Source: Palsa-504 sp050011155
Lineage (GTDB): Bacteria; Actinomycetota; Actinomycetes; Streptosporangiales; Streptosporangiaceae
Reading direction: 5' to 3'
Length of the DNA: 64,000 bases
Assembly (NCBI GenBank): GCA_050011155.1
Contig: JBEKJP010000060.1
Location: 1-64,000 of the forward strand
The notes beneath the pieces were generated by a model. The model was not told where the DNA came from, searched no databases, and worked only from the letters and a program-made list of their open reading frames with translations. Shown here in pieces: positions 52,498 to 61,363 of the stretch. The position numbers and the translations under genes were made by a program. Numbering within the stretch: position 1 is the stretch's first letter; each line of letters opens with the position of its first letter.

Positions 52498-54207
52498 GTG
52501 CTTGACGAGCAAGGCGGTCGTTCATTGGCCGGGGACGATGACGCGGATGCCAGCGGCTTCGCCGAACTGGGGCTGGCCCCCGGATTGTGCCGGGTGCTGT
52601 CTGGCCTCGGCTACGAGGAGCCGACGCCCATCCAGCACGCGGCCGTGCCGCCGCTGGTCGCGGGCCGTGACCTGGTCGGGCAGGCCGCGACGGGGACGGG
52701 CAAGACGGCCGCCTTCGCGCTTCCCGTGCTCCAGCGGCTCTTCGCCCGGAGCGAGCGGGCGGGGGTGCTCGCCCTGGTCCTCGTGCCCACGCGCGAGCTC
52801 GCGATACAGGTCTCCGAGGCGATGCACACCTACGGGCGCGACGTCAAAGTACGGGTGCTGGCGGTCTACGGCGGGCAGCCGATCAGCCGGCAGTTGCGGG
52901 CGCTGGAACGCGGCGTCGACGTCGTGGTGGCGACGCCCGGGCGTGCGCTCGACCACATCGCCCGGGGCACGCTGGACCTGAGCGGCCTCGAGATCGTCGT
53001 GCTCGACGAGGCCGACGAGATGTTCGACATGGGCTTCGCCGAGGACATCGAGACGATCCTGGGCAAAACCCCGAAGAGCCGGCAGACGGCGCTGTTCTCG
53101 GCGACCATGCCGCCGCGGATCGACGGTATGGTGCGCCGCCACCTGAACGACCCGGTGCGGGTCGAACTCGGCGGCAAGGCGTCGGCGTCGTCCGACGTGC
53201 TGCTGGTGCGGCAGACCGCCTACATGACGCTACGCGGGTACAAGCCGGCCGCCCTCGTGCGCGTGCTCGACCTGGAGATGCCGGCCGCCGCGGTCGTCTT
53301 CTGCCGGACCAGGGAGGAAGTAGACCAGCTGACCGAGACCCTGAACGGCAAGGGCCATCGGGCCGAGGCGCTGCACGGCGGAATGGACCAGCAGCAGCGC
53401 GACCGGGTCATGGGCCGGCTGCGCGGAGGCGGCCTCGGTCTCCTCGTGGCCACCGATGTCGCCGCCCGCGGGCTCGACGTCGAGCGGCTCACGCACGTGG
53501 TGAACTACGACGTGCCGAGTGCGCCGGAGTCCTACGTGCACCGCATCGGACGGGTCGGCCGGGCGGGCCGCGAAGGCACCGCCATCACGCTGGCCACGCC
53601 GCGCGAGCACAACATGCTCAAGGCTATCGAGCGGGCGACGGGACGGCCGATCGCGATCGAGAAGCTGCCGACCGTGGCCGGCCTGCGCGCCAGGCGCCTG
53701 GAGGTGACGCGCGAAACCCTCCGGCAGATCGTGCTCGAAGACGACCTGGACGCCTTCCGGTCCGTGGTGGGGCCGCTCGGCGAAGAGTTCGGCATCTATG
53801 AGGTGGCCCTGGCCGCGGTCAAGCTGGCCGCCGATGCGAGCGGGACTTCTCGCGACGAAGAAGAACTGCCCGATGTCGACCTGCCCGCACCGGACGACCG
53901 CGGCGGGCGGGGCAAGGCCGCGGGCCGCGACCAGCGGCGCGGACGTGCGGCCGCGCAGGGCACGACGCGGCTGTTCGTGGGGACGGGCCGTTCTTCCGGA
54001 GTCCGGCCGCAGGATCTCGTCGGCGTCATCGCGCGCAAGTCGCACCTATCCGGCCGGGAGATCGGCGCGATCGAGATCGCCGACCGCTTCTCGCTCGTCG
54101 AGGTCCCCGAGACCGCGGCCGACGACGTGGTCGCGGCGCTCCGGCAGGTCCTCATCAAGGGCCGCAAGACGACGGTCCGCCGCGAGCGCTACTCCGCCGC
54201 CCGCTAG
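52498..54207 (+). CDS. DEAD-box RNA helicase with DbpA-type RNA-binding domain
   Basis: 569 residues from GTG 52498 (GGGAG 9 bp upstream); the open frame further upstream looks non-coding. Q-motif G-Y-E-E-P-T-P-I-Q, Walker A A-A-T-G-T-G-K-T, V-L-D-E-A-D-E-M, F-S-A-T, then R-G-L-D-V and H-R-I-G-R-V-G-R-A-G-R. After an Arg/Gly-rich linker (about 455-485) the C-terminal 75 residues (TRLFVGTGRSSGVRPQDLVG onward) form the RRM-like domain of DbpA/CsdA helicases. Role: ATP-driven remodelling of structured RNA, probably ribosome assembly or cold adaptation. Confidence 0.92.
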   Translation: MLDEQGGRSLAGDDDADASGFAELGLAPGLCRVLSGLGYEEPTPIQHAAVPPLVAGRDLVGQAATGTGKTAAFALPVLQRLFARSERAGVLALVLVPTRELAIQVSEAMHTYGRDVKVRVLAVYGGQPISRQLRALERGVDVVVATPGRALDHIARGTLDLSGLEIVVLDEADEMFDMGFAEDIETILGKTPKSRQTALFSATMPPRIDGMVRRHLNDPVRVELGGKASASSDVLLVRQTAYMTLRGYKPAALVRVLDLEMPAAAVVFCRTREEVDQLTETLNGKGHRAEALHGGMDQQQRDRVMGRLRGGGLGLLVATDVAARGLDVERLTHVVNYDVPSAPESYVHRIGRVGRAGREGTAITLATPREHNMLKAIERATGRPIAIEKLPTVAGLRARRLEVTRETLRQIVLEDDLDAFRSVVGPLGEEFGIYEVALAAVKLAADASGTSRDEEELPDVDLPAPDDRGGRGKAAGRDQRRGRAAAQGTTRLFVGTGRSSGVRPQDLVGVIARKSHLSGREIGAIEIADRFSLVEVPETAADDVVAALRQVLIKGRKTTVRRERYSAAR

Positions 54208-54447
54208 CGGGGCGCGCGCCCACCCCGTACGGGGTAGCGCTCCCTGACGGTTCCGCGTTTCTGCAGCCGGGGATCTCTGCTCGGGCAGGTGCCCGGTGAC
54301 GTGGTCGCATCGGCGTTCGCGGTGTTCAATCCGTCGGCCGTCCGGAACGGCGCGCTTACCGGCCTCCGGGCCGCACGAGATGGCGGGCCGGTCCTAGATG
54401 CCACGGCTCACCAGCCTCCTAGCCCAGAACACCTGAACGCGGGCGCG
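54208..54447. other. Intergenic, nothing recognised
   Basis: 240 bp between convergent helicase and CHAT genes. No strong hairpin or gene is visible. Confidence 0.4.
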
Positions 54448-57075
54448 TCAGGCGGCGCCCAGGGCGACGAGGGAGGTGGCGGTGGCGTGCTGGACCGGGT
54501 CGTCTCTGAGCGCGTGGCGCACGCGGTAGAGCGACTCGGCCAGGGTCTGGCCCGCGCGCAGGTGGCGGTGCAGATCCACCATCAGCGGGACCAGGGCCTG
54601 GTCGTTCAGCGGCACCAGGCCCGCGATGATCCCCGCCGTCCCCAGCGGCAGCAAGCTGCTGGCCAGGCCGAGCAGCTCGTTGGCCCCGGCGGGCGCCAGC
54701 ACGGCACCCTCACAACTGGACAGGACCAGCCGGTACGGCGCGCGGTTCAGGCGCTCGAAGTCGTAGCCGGTCAGCGGCCCGTCGTGCATCCGCAGCGAGG
54801 AGAACAGCGGGCTGTCGGCCCGGAAGATCCCGTGCGCGGCGATGTGCGCCAGCCAGGCCCCGTCCAGCGCCGACAGCACCTTGTCGGCCGTGGCCGCGGC
54901 GTCGTCCAGCACCGTAACGTCGTCGTACAACTTGGCTAGTTCGGCCACCTCGCCCCCGTCCGAGGCCAGGCCGGGACCGCGGGCCAGGACGACGCCCCGG
55001 TGCGGGGGCTCGGTCGCGCGGTGAGCGCGCATCCAGGCTGCCGCGGACGGCGCGACGCTTATGACCTGGTCCTTCAGCGCGGGCAGGATGGCCCACGGGA
55101 TGGGGTGCAGCTTGCCGGTCGGGACGATGATGACCGGCCCGTCGCCCAGCTGCCTGGCGGCCGGTCCGAGCAGCGCGCGCTGGAGGGCCGGTCCGGCCTG
55201 GTCAAGCACGGCCAGCGGGCCAGCCGGGTCGGCCCCGGGCCGGCTGCGGGCCAGGCGGCGCAGGGCGAAGCGAGCGAAATCGGCAGCCTTCATGGCGTCG
55301 CTGGCCTGGCCCGCCGCGAACTGCCTGATGCGGCCAGCGCCGCAGATCAGGACGTGCAGGCGGCCGTCGATGTCGACGAACTCGATCAGCTGGGCCTGGC
55401 CGAGCTCGTCGAGCAGGTCGGCCGGGCTGAACGGGGCCCGGGTCCACCGCCCGTTACCCTGGGCTCGCAGCGCGCTGGCGCGCACCTCGGTTTCCAGCCG
55501 CTGTTGTTCTTTCTGCAGCGACGCGCTCGGCCTGCCTTGGTCCTGGCCCCTGGTCATCGCGCGGAGCGCGGCCAGGCTGGCGTTCAGCTCCGCGTCGGCT
55601 GACGGCCGCACCGGGGGAACCGCCCAGGCGGTGGCGCGCCAGCGCTCGCTCCAGGTCAGCAGGAGCCGCGGCCGGCGGGCCCGCGCGGCATGCCGCTGGG
55701 CGAGGGCGGCCAGTTCGGCGCCGTGCACGGTGGCCTGGGCCCGGAGTTCCGAGGCGCCCAGGGCCAGCCGGTGCTCGTCGAGGACGTCGAGCCCTCGCCG
55801 GCAGGCGGCCAGCATCCGGCTCGGCTGGTCAGCCGCCTCGGCCCGCAGGGCTTCGCCGAGCCACCCGCTGACCCGCGACAGCGCCGGGCCGCGCCGCCGG
55901 GTCGGGGCCAGCGCGGCCAGATGGTGCTCGGCGTCGTCGCGGCGGCCGAGTTCGAGCGCCACCCGTCCGGCCAGCAGATGAGCCTGGGCCGCATCGCTCG
56001 AGCCGAGCTCATCCAGCCGGGCGGCCGCCCGGTTCGCCTCGCGCAGCAAGGGGGCCGACAACGGGCCGACTTTGTAGCGCGCTTCGATGACCACGCGGGC
56101 CGAATGGGCCTGCTGCCAGGAGCGGCGCTGCCTCCGGTACAGGCGGTAGGCGGCCCGCGCCCGGTCCAGGGCGGCCTCGGGCTGGGCCGCGGCCAAGGCG
56201 CAGTTGGCCGCCATCAGGAGAAGATCCGCCTTCTCCGTCAGGTGGCCGTGGATCTCCTCTATTTCCCCCAGCGCGGCCTCGGCTTCGGCCAGGGCGTCGC
56301 CCGCCAGCCCGGCCGCCAGCAGCACGGCGCACCGTTTGACCCGCAGCGTTATGGTCGGCACCTTCAACCGCTGGTAGCTGGGGGTCGCCGCATCGAGGTA
56401 GGCCAGCGCGGCGGGGAGGTCCCCCGACGCGTAGGCGGTCAGCGCGCGATTGAGCATCGGATCGAGCGCTTCCAGTTCCTGCCCGATTGTCGAGTACAGC
56501 CGGATGGCGGAAACGTAATCGGCGTCGGCCCGGCTGGTCGACCCCAGCCGCAGGTAGGCGCTCGCGCGGAGATTGAGCGCACGGGCCGTCCAGAGGGTGT
56601 CACCCGCGCGCCGCAGGACGGCGACCGCGTGCCGCGCGTCTTCCAGGGCGGCCGGAAACCAGCCGAGTCTGACGAACAGGATCCCGCGCCGGTACAGGAC
56701 CTGCGCCGCCAGGACACCAGAGGACCGGCGCAGGGCGGCCTCGAAGGCGGCTAGCCCGGCGGCCGTCCGGCCCGCGTAGAAGAGCGCCACGCCCAGGCCG
56801 GCCAGGACATCGGCCTCGCGCTCGGCCGAGCCCGTGCGGCGGGCCTGGCGCAGCGCCTGGCGCAGCTCACGGACCCCGGCCTCAACGTCGCCGCAGTCGC
56901 GCAGCACGATCCCCGCGGCCTGATGGGCCACCGAGGCCTCATAAGGGCCCGGCCGTCCGGCGAGCACAGCCCGCGCTCTGGTCAGCGCGACCCAGGGCTG
57001 GGACGAGGCCAGCGTGACCAGATCGTCCACCTCACGCGGACCTGCCGCGGGCGCGCTCTCTCCCACAGCCACCAC
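54448..57075 (-). CDS. TPR-CHAT caspase-like protease
   Basis: 875 residues from a GTG. Residues about 20-480 are tandem TPR-like helical repeats (repeated A-x-x-x-x-x-A-x-G and Y-R-R/Y-L-D-A patterns). A Leu/Arg linker precedes the C-terminal CHAT domain (about 600-875) with catalytic H748 in A-H-I-A-A-H-G-I-F and C788 in V-L-S-S-C-E-G-A-V. The domain ends G-T-A-G-I-I-A-G-L-V-P-L-N-D. CHAT proteins are caspase/separase-fold cysteine proteases; in type III-E CRISPR a TPR-CHAT protease is activated by its partner to cut a specific protein. The S8 protease gene is divergent, 160 bp away. No membrane segment or signal peptide. Confidence 0.9.
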   Translation of the reverse strand: MVAVGESAPAAGPREVDDLVTLASSQPWVALTRARAVLAGRPGPYEASVAHQAAGIVLRDCGDVEAGVRELRQALRQARRTGSAEREADVLAGLGVALFYAGRTAAGLAAFEAALRRSSGVLAAQVLYRRGILFVRLGWFPAALEDARHAVAVLRRAGDTLWTARALNLRASAYLRLGSTSRADADYVSAIRLYSTIGQELEALDPMLNRALTAYASGDLPAALAYLDAATPSYQRLKVPTITLRVKRCAVLLAAGLAGDALAEAEAALGEIEEIHGHLTEKADLLLMAANCALAAAQPEAALDRARAAYRLYRRQRRSWQQAHSARVVIEARYKVGPLSAPLLREANRAAARLDELGSSDAAQAHLLAGRVALELGRRDDAEHHLAALAPTRRRGPALSRVSGWLGEALRAEAADQPSRMLAACRRGLDVLDEHRLALGASELRAQATVHGAELAALAQRHAARARRPRLLLTWSERWRATAWAVPPVRPSADAELNASLAALRAMTRGQDQGRPSASLQKEQQRLETEVRASALRAQGNGRWTRAPFSPADLLDELGQAQLIEFVDIDGRLHVLICGAGRIRQFAAGQASDAMKAADFARFALRRLARSRPGADPAGPLAVLDQAGPALQRALLGPAARQLGDGPVIIVPTGKLHPIPWAILPALKDQVISVAPSAAAWMRAHRATEPPHRGVVLARGPGLASDGGEVAELAKLYDDVTVLDDAAATADKVLSALDGAWLAHIAAHGIFRADSPLFSSLRMHDGPLTGYDFERLNRAPYRLVLSSCEGAVLAPAGANELLGLASSLLPLGTAGIIAGLVPLNDQALVPLMVDLHRHLRAGQTLAESLYRVRHALRDDPVQHATATSLVALGAA

Positions 57076-57235
57076 CCGATTTTAGGTCTCCAGATTGACG
57101 TGGTCCACCTGTATTAAAACGTCACAGCGGCTCCTCCGTAGATCGCACCCCAGACCGCGAATTTTAGAGGACTTGCGAAACCGGCCACCGGTGCCGCTGT
57201 TAGATCAGGTAAATGATCGATTTCGGGAGGCCAGA

Positions 57236-58615
57236 GTGACGGAAGAGAATTTCTGGTATAGCCACCTTGAAGACACGGCCAGCCGAGAGGCCGCCATTAT
57301 CATCGACGCGTTCGGCGAGCGCGGGATCGACATCGGCGGCGAACACGACCCGGCCGAGCATGATCGCGACCTGCATCCCGGCGGCATCGCCTTCATGCAC
57401 GACCGGGATCACATTCTCACCCGCGAACAGCATCTCGGCGGGGTAGGCGGCGTACGGGGACACCAGCCTCTGACGGACGCCAGCAAGCGGCGAGGAGTTC
57501 TTGACCTGCTCCAGGACGGCGATCGGGTCCAGGAAATAGAGACGGTACGAGTGGCCGGGGACGTCGTGCTCCTCTGCCTGAAGCCGCGCCGTCATAAGCA
57601 CACCCGTGACCACGACTACGGTGACGAAGCGGGTGGTGAGCACGCCGAGGTGCTGGACCTTCTCAACATCATCGATGACGAGCTAGGCGAGGGAATCGCG
57701 GCGCCCGATCACGTGCTGACCGCCGCGCAAACGTTGCGTCCCTGTTCCGCTACGGAGCCGCAGCAGGTTTACCCGACGGCGACCCCCTCTCCCGCGGCCT
57801 GCCGGGACGGCGGCGCCCGGGTGCGGATCTTCCAGGCCGACACCGGGCTGGTGGACGGGGCGGCGGAGACCTTCCCGTGGCTGGCCGGCGTCCACGGCGA
57901 CCCCGACCCGCGGCATTCGGGCGGCACGATCTTGCCCTACGGGGGACACGGGACGTTCGTCGCGGGGGTCATGCGCTGCATGGCCCCGCAAGCGCAGGTC
58001 CACGTCGCGAACATCTTCGACACCGGGGGCAGCGCGCGGGAAACGGACGTCGCGATGAGCCTCAAGGCGGCGTTCGGCTTCGGCTGCGAGATCGTCCACA
58101 TCACGGCCTCGTGCCTGACCAGGAAGAACTTCCCGCCGCTGGCCCTGGAAGCCTGGCTGGAGCAGCTCCGGCTGTACAAGGGTGCCATCTGCGTCGCCGA
58201 GGCGGGCAACAATTACACCCGGCGGCCGGCCTGGCCCGGCGCGTTCCCCGACGTCCTCGCCGTCGGAGCGCTCGCGACCGACTGGCGCCACCGGGCGGAC
58301 TTCAGCAATTACGGGGGCTGGGTCGACGTGTACGCGCCGGGCGAGAACCTCATCAATGCCATGGGCAGCGGTACCTACACCTGCCAGCTCGCGCCTGATG
58401 CGGGGCAGAAAAGGACGTTCTCGGGGCTGGCCCAATGGAGCGGGACTTCTTTCTCCGCCCCCATCGTGACCGGGCTGATCGCGGACCGGATGGCTCGCAG
58501 CGGAGAGAGCGCCCAGGCCGCGGCCGCGGCCCTGCTGGCCAAGGCCCGGGCCCAGGCGATTCCGGGCGTTGGTCCCGTCCTGCTTCCCCGCCGCGACGAC
58601 GACGACGAGAATTGA
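57236..58615 (+). CDS. Cytoplasmic S8 (subtilisin-like) serine protease
   Basis: 459 residues from GTG 57236 with GGGAGG 6 bp upstream. No signal peptide, unusual for a subtilase. Residues 1-185 form an N-terminal region with H-P-G-G-I-A-F-M-H-D-R-D-H-I-L and a long Asp/His-rich helix, possibly an inhibitory prodomain. The catalytic domain holds D202 (Q-A-D-T-G-L), H238 (Y-G-G-H-G-T-F-V-A-G), oxyanion N325 (A-E-A-G-N-N) and S405 (W-S-G-T-S-F-S-A-P), so it is complete. The context with TPR-CHAT suggests a two-protease module in which one activates the other. Confidence 0.87.
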   Translation: MTEENFWYSHLEDTASREAAIIIDAFGERGIDIGGEHDPAEHDRDLHPGGIAFMHDRDHILTREQHLGGVGGVRGHQPLTDASKRRGVLDLLQDGDRVQEIETVRVAGDVVLLCLKPRRHKHTRDHDYGDEAGGEHAEVLDLLNIIDDELGEGIAAPDHVLTAAQTLRPCSATEPQQVYPTATPSPAACRDGGARVRIFQADTGLVDGAAETFPWLAGVHGDPDPRHSGGTILPYGGHGTFVAGVMRCMAPQAQVHVANIFDTGGSARETDVAMSLKAAFGFGCEIVHITASCLTRKNFPPLALEAWLEQLRLYKGAICVAEAGNNYTRRPAWPGAFPDVLAVGALATDWRHRADFSNYGGWVDVYAPGENLINAMGSGTYTCQLAPDAGQKRTFSGLAQWSGTSFSAPIVTGLIADRMARSGESAQAAAAALLAKARAQAIPGVGPVLLPRRDDDDEN

Positions 58616-58626
58616 AACACGTTCTA
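58613..58626. promoter_or_regulatory. KstR-type operator TGAAACACGTTCTA
   Basis: Matches every fixed position of the published KstR consensus TnnAACnnGTTnnA. It overlaps the S8 stop codon and lies 47 bp upstream of the SDR start. KstR and relatives are TetR repressors of sterol and lipid catabolism in actinomycetes. Confidence 0.55.
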
Positions 58627-58672
58627 GTACGGCCGTATGCTGATCCCGCCCCGGCTGGGAAAGGCAGGCGTC

Positions 58673-59464
58673 ATGATCCTGGATCGATTCCGCGTCACCG
58701 GCCAGGCGGCGGTGGTGACCGGCGCCGGGCGCGGGATCGGCGCGGCCACCGCGATCGCGCTGGCGCAGGCGGGCGCGGACGTGCTGATCTCAGCCCGCAC
58801 CGAGGACCAGCTGGCCAAGGTCGCGCGGGAAATCGAGTCAGCCGGCCGGCGGGCGCTGGTCGTTCCCGCTGACCTGAGTGACCTCGACGCGGCGGCCGGC
58901 CTGGCCGGGGCCGCCGCCGAGGCCTTCGGGCGGCTGGACATCGTGGTGAACAACGTCGGCGGCGCGCTGCCGCGGCCGTTCCTGGCGACCAAGCCGCATC
59001 ACCTGGCGGGCGCGTTCCAGTTCAACGTCGGGATCGCGCACCGGCTGACCCAGGCGGCGGTTCCGTACCTGCTGGCGGGCCGGGGGCGGGGCGTGGTCAT
59101 CAATATCTCCTCGGTGATGGGCCGGGTCGCGGGCCGCGGGTACCTCGCCTACGGCACGGCCAAGGCGGCCCTGGCCCATTACACCCGGCTCGCCGCGGCC
59201 GACCTGGCCCCGCGGATCAGGGTTAACGCCATCGCGGTGGGCTCGGTGGCGACCTCGGCGCTGGACATCGTGCTCACCGACGACGAACTGCGCGAGCGGA
59301 TGGAACGAACCACCCCGCTCGGCCGGATCGGCGACCCCGAGGACATCGCCGCCGCGGTACTTTTCCTGGCCTCGCCGGCCGGCGGCTACATCACCGGCAA
59401 GATCATCGAGGTCGACGGCGGCCTCGGCCAGCCCAACCTCGATCTCGGGCTGCCGGACCTGTGA
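58673..59464 (+). CDS. Short-chain dehydrogenase/reductase
   Basis: 263 residues from ATG 58673. Classical SDR: T-G-A-G-R-G-I-G cofactor loop, N-N-V-G-G, S-S-V-M, catalytic Y-G-T-A-K, and a C-terminal G-Y-I-T-G-K-I-I-E-V-D-G-G. An Arg two residues after the second Gly and A-R-T-E after strand 2 suggest NADP. It probably oxidises or reduces a hydroxyl on a lipid or steroid-like substrate, given the KstR-type site in its promoter. Convergent with the operon at 59677. Confidence 0.88.
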   Translation: MILDRFRVTGQAAVVTGAGRGIGAATAIALAQAGADVLISARTEDQLAKVAREIESAGRRALVVPADLSDLDAAAGLAGAAAEAFGRLDIVVNNVGGALPRPFLATKPHHLAGAFQFNVGIAHRLTQAAVPYLLAGRGRGVVINISSVMGRVAGRGYLAYGTAKAALAHYTRLAAADLAPRIRVNAIAVGSVATSALDIVLTDDELRERMERTTPLGRIGDPEDIAAAVLFLASPAGGYITGKIIEVDGGLGQPNLDLGLPDL

Positions 59465-59546
59465 CCAGTTCTGTGCGAAGATCCTGACCGGCTGGATGCT
59501 GGCCGCCGCACGACCCGGCGCGCCGTAGCGGCCGCGGAGACCGTAG

Positions 59547-59580
59547 CCCGTTCGGTCCGAAGATCTTTTTACCGAACGGG
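59547..59580. repeat. Palindromic element, copy C
   Basis: Ten-bp perfect arms CCCGTTCGGT and ACCGAACGGG around CCGAAGATCTTTTT. Lies between convergent genes. Same arms and A-rich/T-rich core as copies A and B. Confidence 0.85.
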
Positions 59581-59676
59581 ACTATGCTTCGCGCTCTATC
59601 CTCCGCGGCCCGCCCGGTCGCCGAACCCGCACATCGTTCACCACCGCTCGGCGGAAAGCTCCTCTCGCAGCCGCTC

Positions 59677-60933
59677 TCATACGGGGGTGATGGGAATCGA
59701 CGTGCGCGGCCGGAAGATGAAGGACGAGCCGGTGCTGATCCGGGTGATCGCTACCTCGTCGCACTCAGTCGCGGCGTCGGCGCTCGTCACCACCCGGGCG
59801 ATCCAGCTGTTACGGGGCAGGCGTGATGACCCGTTCGGAATATCGGCGTACGTGATCTCAAGGTGCGGGTCAACGGCGCGGACAGCAGCCGCCATCGGCC
59901 GGGACTCGGCGGGCCCGCACAGCGAGATCCAGGCGCCGTCGTCGTGGGCCGGCGACGGTCGGCCGCCTATCCGGAGCTCGCCGCCGCCGACCGTGGCGGG
60001 GATGTACGCCGCGGGGTTGAGCAGCGGGTGCAGTTCGAGCACGCGCAGCGCCCCGGTGGCGTTCGCGGGCAGTGCCAGGGCCCTCGCGATCCGCTCGGCG
60101 GCGATTCCGGCGATTCCGGTGGCCTGCCTGACGCAGATCTCGCGTGCCTGCGACGCGTCCGTGCGGGCACCCACGGCGCGTACGAAGCCAAGGTTGAGAA
60201 GGTGCATCTGCAGGCAGACCTCGTCAGCGATGCGGACGAGCGCCGACTTGGAAAAATCGGCGAACTCAAGGTCGCTCACCAGCGGCCCGCCGTAGTCTCC
60301 CCTGCCGTCGTCGGCCGGGTCGATCGGAGACAACTCGACGTCGGCCGCGCGGGACTTCATCAGGTCCTCGCAGCCCGGCGACATCTCGACCGGCGGATGG
60401 GAGTCGTCGATGGCGACGGTCCACCGGCAGTGCGGGCGCCGGCCGGCGGGAACGCGCGGCGGCCGGTGGACCGGGCGCACCCGCGCCCGGGGGTTGGTCG
60501 CCACGGCGGTCGCGTCGAATGTCGGGTCCTCGATGTCATGGCACATCGACGTGACGTACTTATCCCCGAGGGGCTCGACGTCCATCAGCGCGCCGCAGTG
60601 GTCGAGGTGGAACTCCCCGTGCCAGGCGTCGTGGACGGTGTAGCGAAAGTCCATGAACTGCGGCGGAGCCCCGATGTCCAGTTGCAGTCCCTTGAAGATC
60701 GTAACCACATCGGTGCCCTCGTAGGCCAGCGCGCGCTGCATGCGCCGGGTGTAGATGGGGCTGGCCGCCATCCACTCGTCGATCGCGATCCTGGTCATTT
60801 CCTCCCGGCCGAACGCGGAGATGCACCAGGCCATAGCCGACCGGTCGATCAGGTGCCCGATCAGCAGCAGTTCCGGCACCAGGACGGCGAGTTGTCCGCG
60901 TTCTAGGGTTTCGTAGCGGCTTCGCACGCTCAC
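59677..60933 (-). CDS. Unrecognised Cys/His-rich protein of catabolic operon
   Basis: 418 residues from GTG 60933. No family I can assign firmly. A central segment is rich in potential metal ligands or catalytic residues: H-D-A-W-H-G-E-F-H-L-D-H-C-G, then T-S-M-C-H-D-I-E-D-P and R-P-H-C-R-W. This faintly recalls the L-2-amino-thiazoline-4-carboxylate hydrolase fold but is not convincing. The N-terminus has a Leu-rich stretch (LAVLVPELLLIG). It is the last gene of the ALDH-SDR-dehydrogenase-CMD operon, 16 bp after the CMD gene, so it should act in that pathway. Confidence 0.6.
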   Translation of the reverse strand: MSVRSRYETLERGQLAVLVPELLLIGHLIDRSAMAWCISAFGREEMTRIAIDEWMAASPIYTRRMQRALAYEGTDVVTIFKGLQLDIGAPPQFMDFRYTVHDAWHGEFHLDHCGALMDVEPLGDKYVTSMCHDIEDPTFDATAVATNPRARVRPVHRPPRVPAGRRPHCRWTVAIDDSHPPVEMSPGCEDLMKSRAADVELSPIDPADDGRGDYGGPLVSDLEFADFSKSALVRIADEVCLQMHLLNLGFVRAVGARTDASQAREICVRQATGIAGIAAERIARALALPANATGALRVLELHPLLNPAAYIPATVGGGELRIGGRPSPAHDDGAWISLCGPAESRPMAAAVRAVDPHLEITYADIPNGSSRLPRNSWIARVVTSADAATECDEVAITRISTGSSFIFRPRTSIPITPV

Positions 60934-60949
60934 CCCTGGCTACACCTCC

Positions 60950-61363
60950 TCATGCGTCCTCGGCGGCCTTCTTTTCCGCACGTTCCTTCTTGGCGAGGAC
61001 CGCGTCGACGCGCATGGCCAGGTTGGCGCCAAGCGGCCAGCCGACGTAGTGCGTGAGGAACAGCGCCGCCTCCCGCAGCTGGTCGGCGTCGAGCTCGCCG
61101 TTGCCGAGCGCGGCCTTGACTTGGATTTCCGCGAGATCCACCTGGCCCTGCGCAGCCAGGACGCCGAGCACGAGCAGGCGGCGGTCCCGGATGGTCAGGC
61201 CGGGACGCGTCCAGATGTCGCCGAACAGGTGGTCTACGGTGACGGCGAAGAAGTCGCCGGGACCGTCCTGGACATCCCAGCCGTAGACCGCGCTCATCGT
61301 GTCGAGGCCGCGCTTACGCCGCTCGTCCGGCCCGGCTTCGCCCGGCCTCACCTGGTCGGTCAT
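60950..61363 (-). CDS. Carboxymuconolactone decarboxylase-family protein
   Basis: 137 residues; ATG 61363 overlaps the upstream stop. The all-helical CMD/AhpD-like fold is recognised from T-I-R-D-R-R-L-L-V-L-G-V-L-A-A-Q-G and L-R-E-A-A-L-F-L-T-H-Y-V-G-W-P-L-G-A-N. The AhpD C-x-x-C is absent, so it is a lactone-decarboxylase/isomerase type rather than a peroxidase. The C-terminus is Lys/Glu-rich. Confidence 0.85.
   Translation of the reverse strand: MTDQVRPGEAGPDERRKRGLDTMSAVYGWDVQDGPGDFFAVTVDHLFGDIWTRPGLTIRDRRLLVLGVLAAQGQVDLAEIQVKAALGNGELDADQLREAALFLTHYVGWPLGANLAMRVDAVLAKKERAEKKAAEDA

Noticed and set aside
59547..59580. Palindromic copy C as an ordinary intrinsic terminator
   Set aside because: The T run is inside the loop, not after the stem, and the loop sequence is shared with two copies in other contexts.
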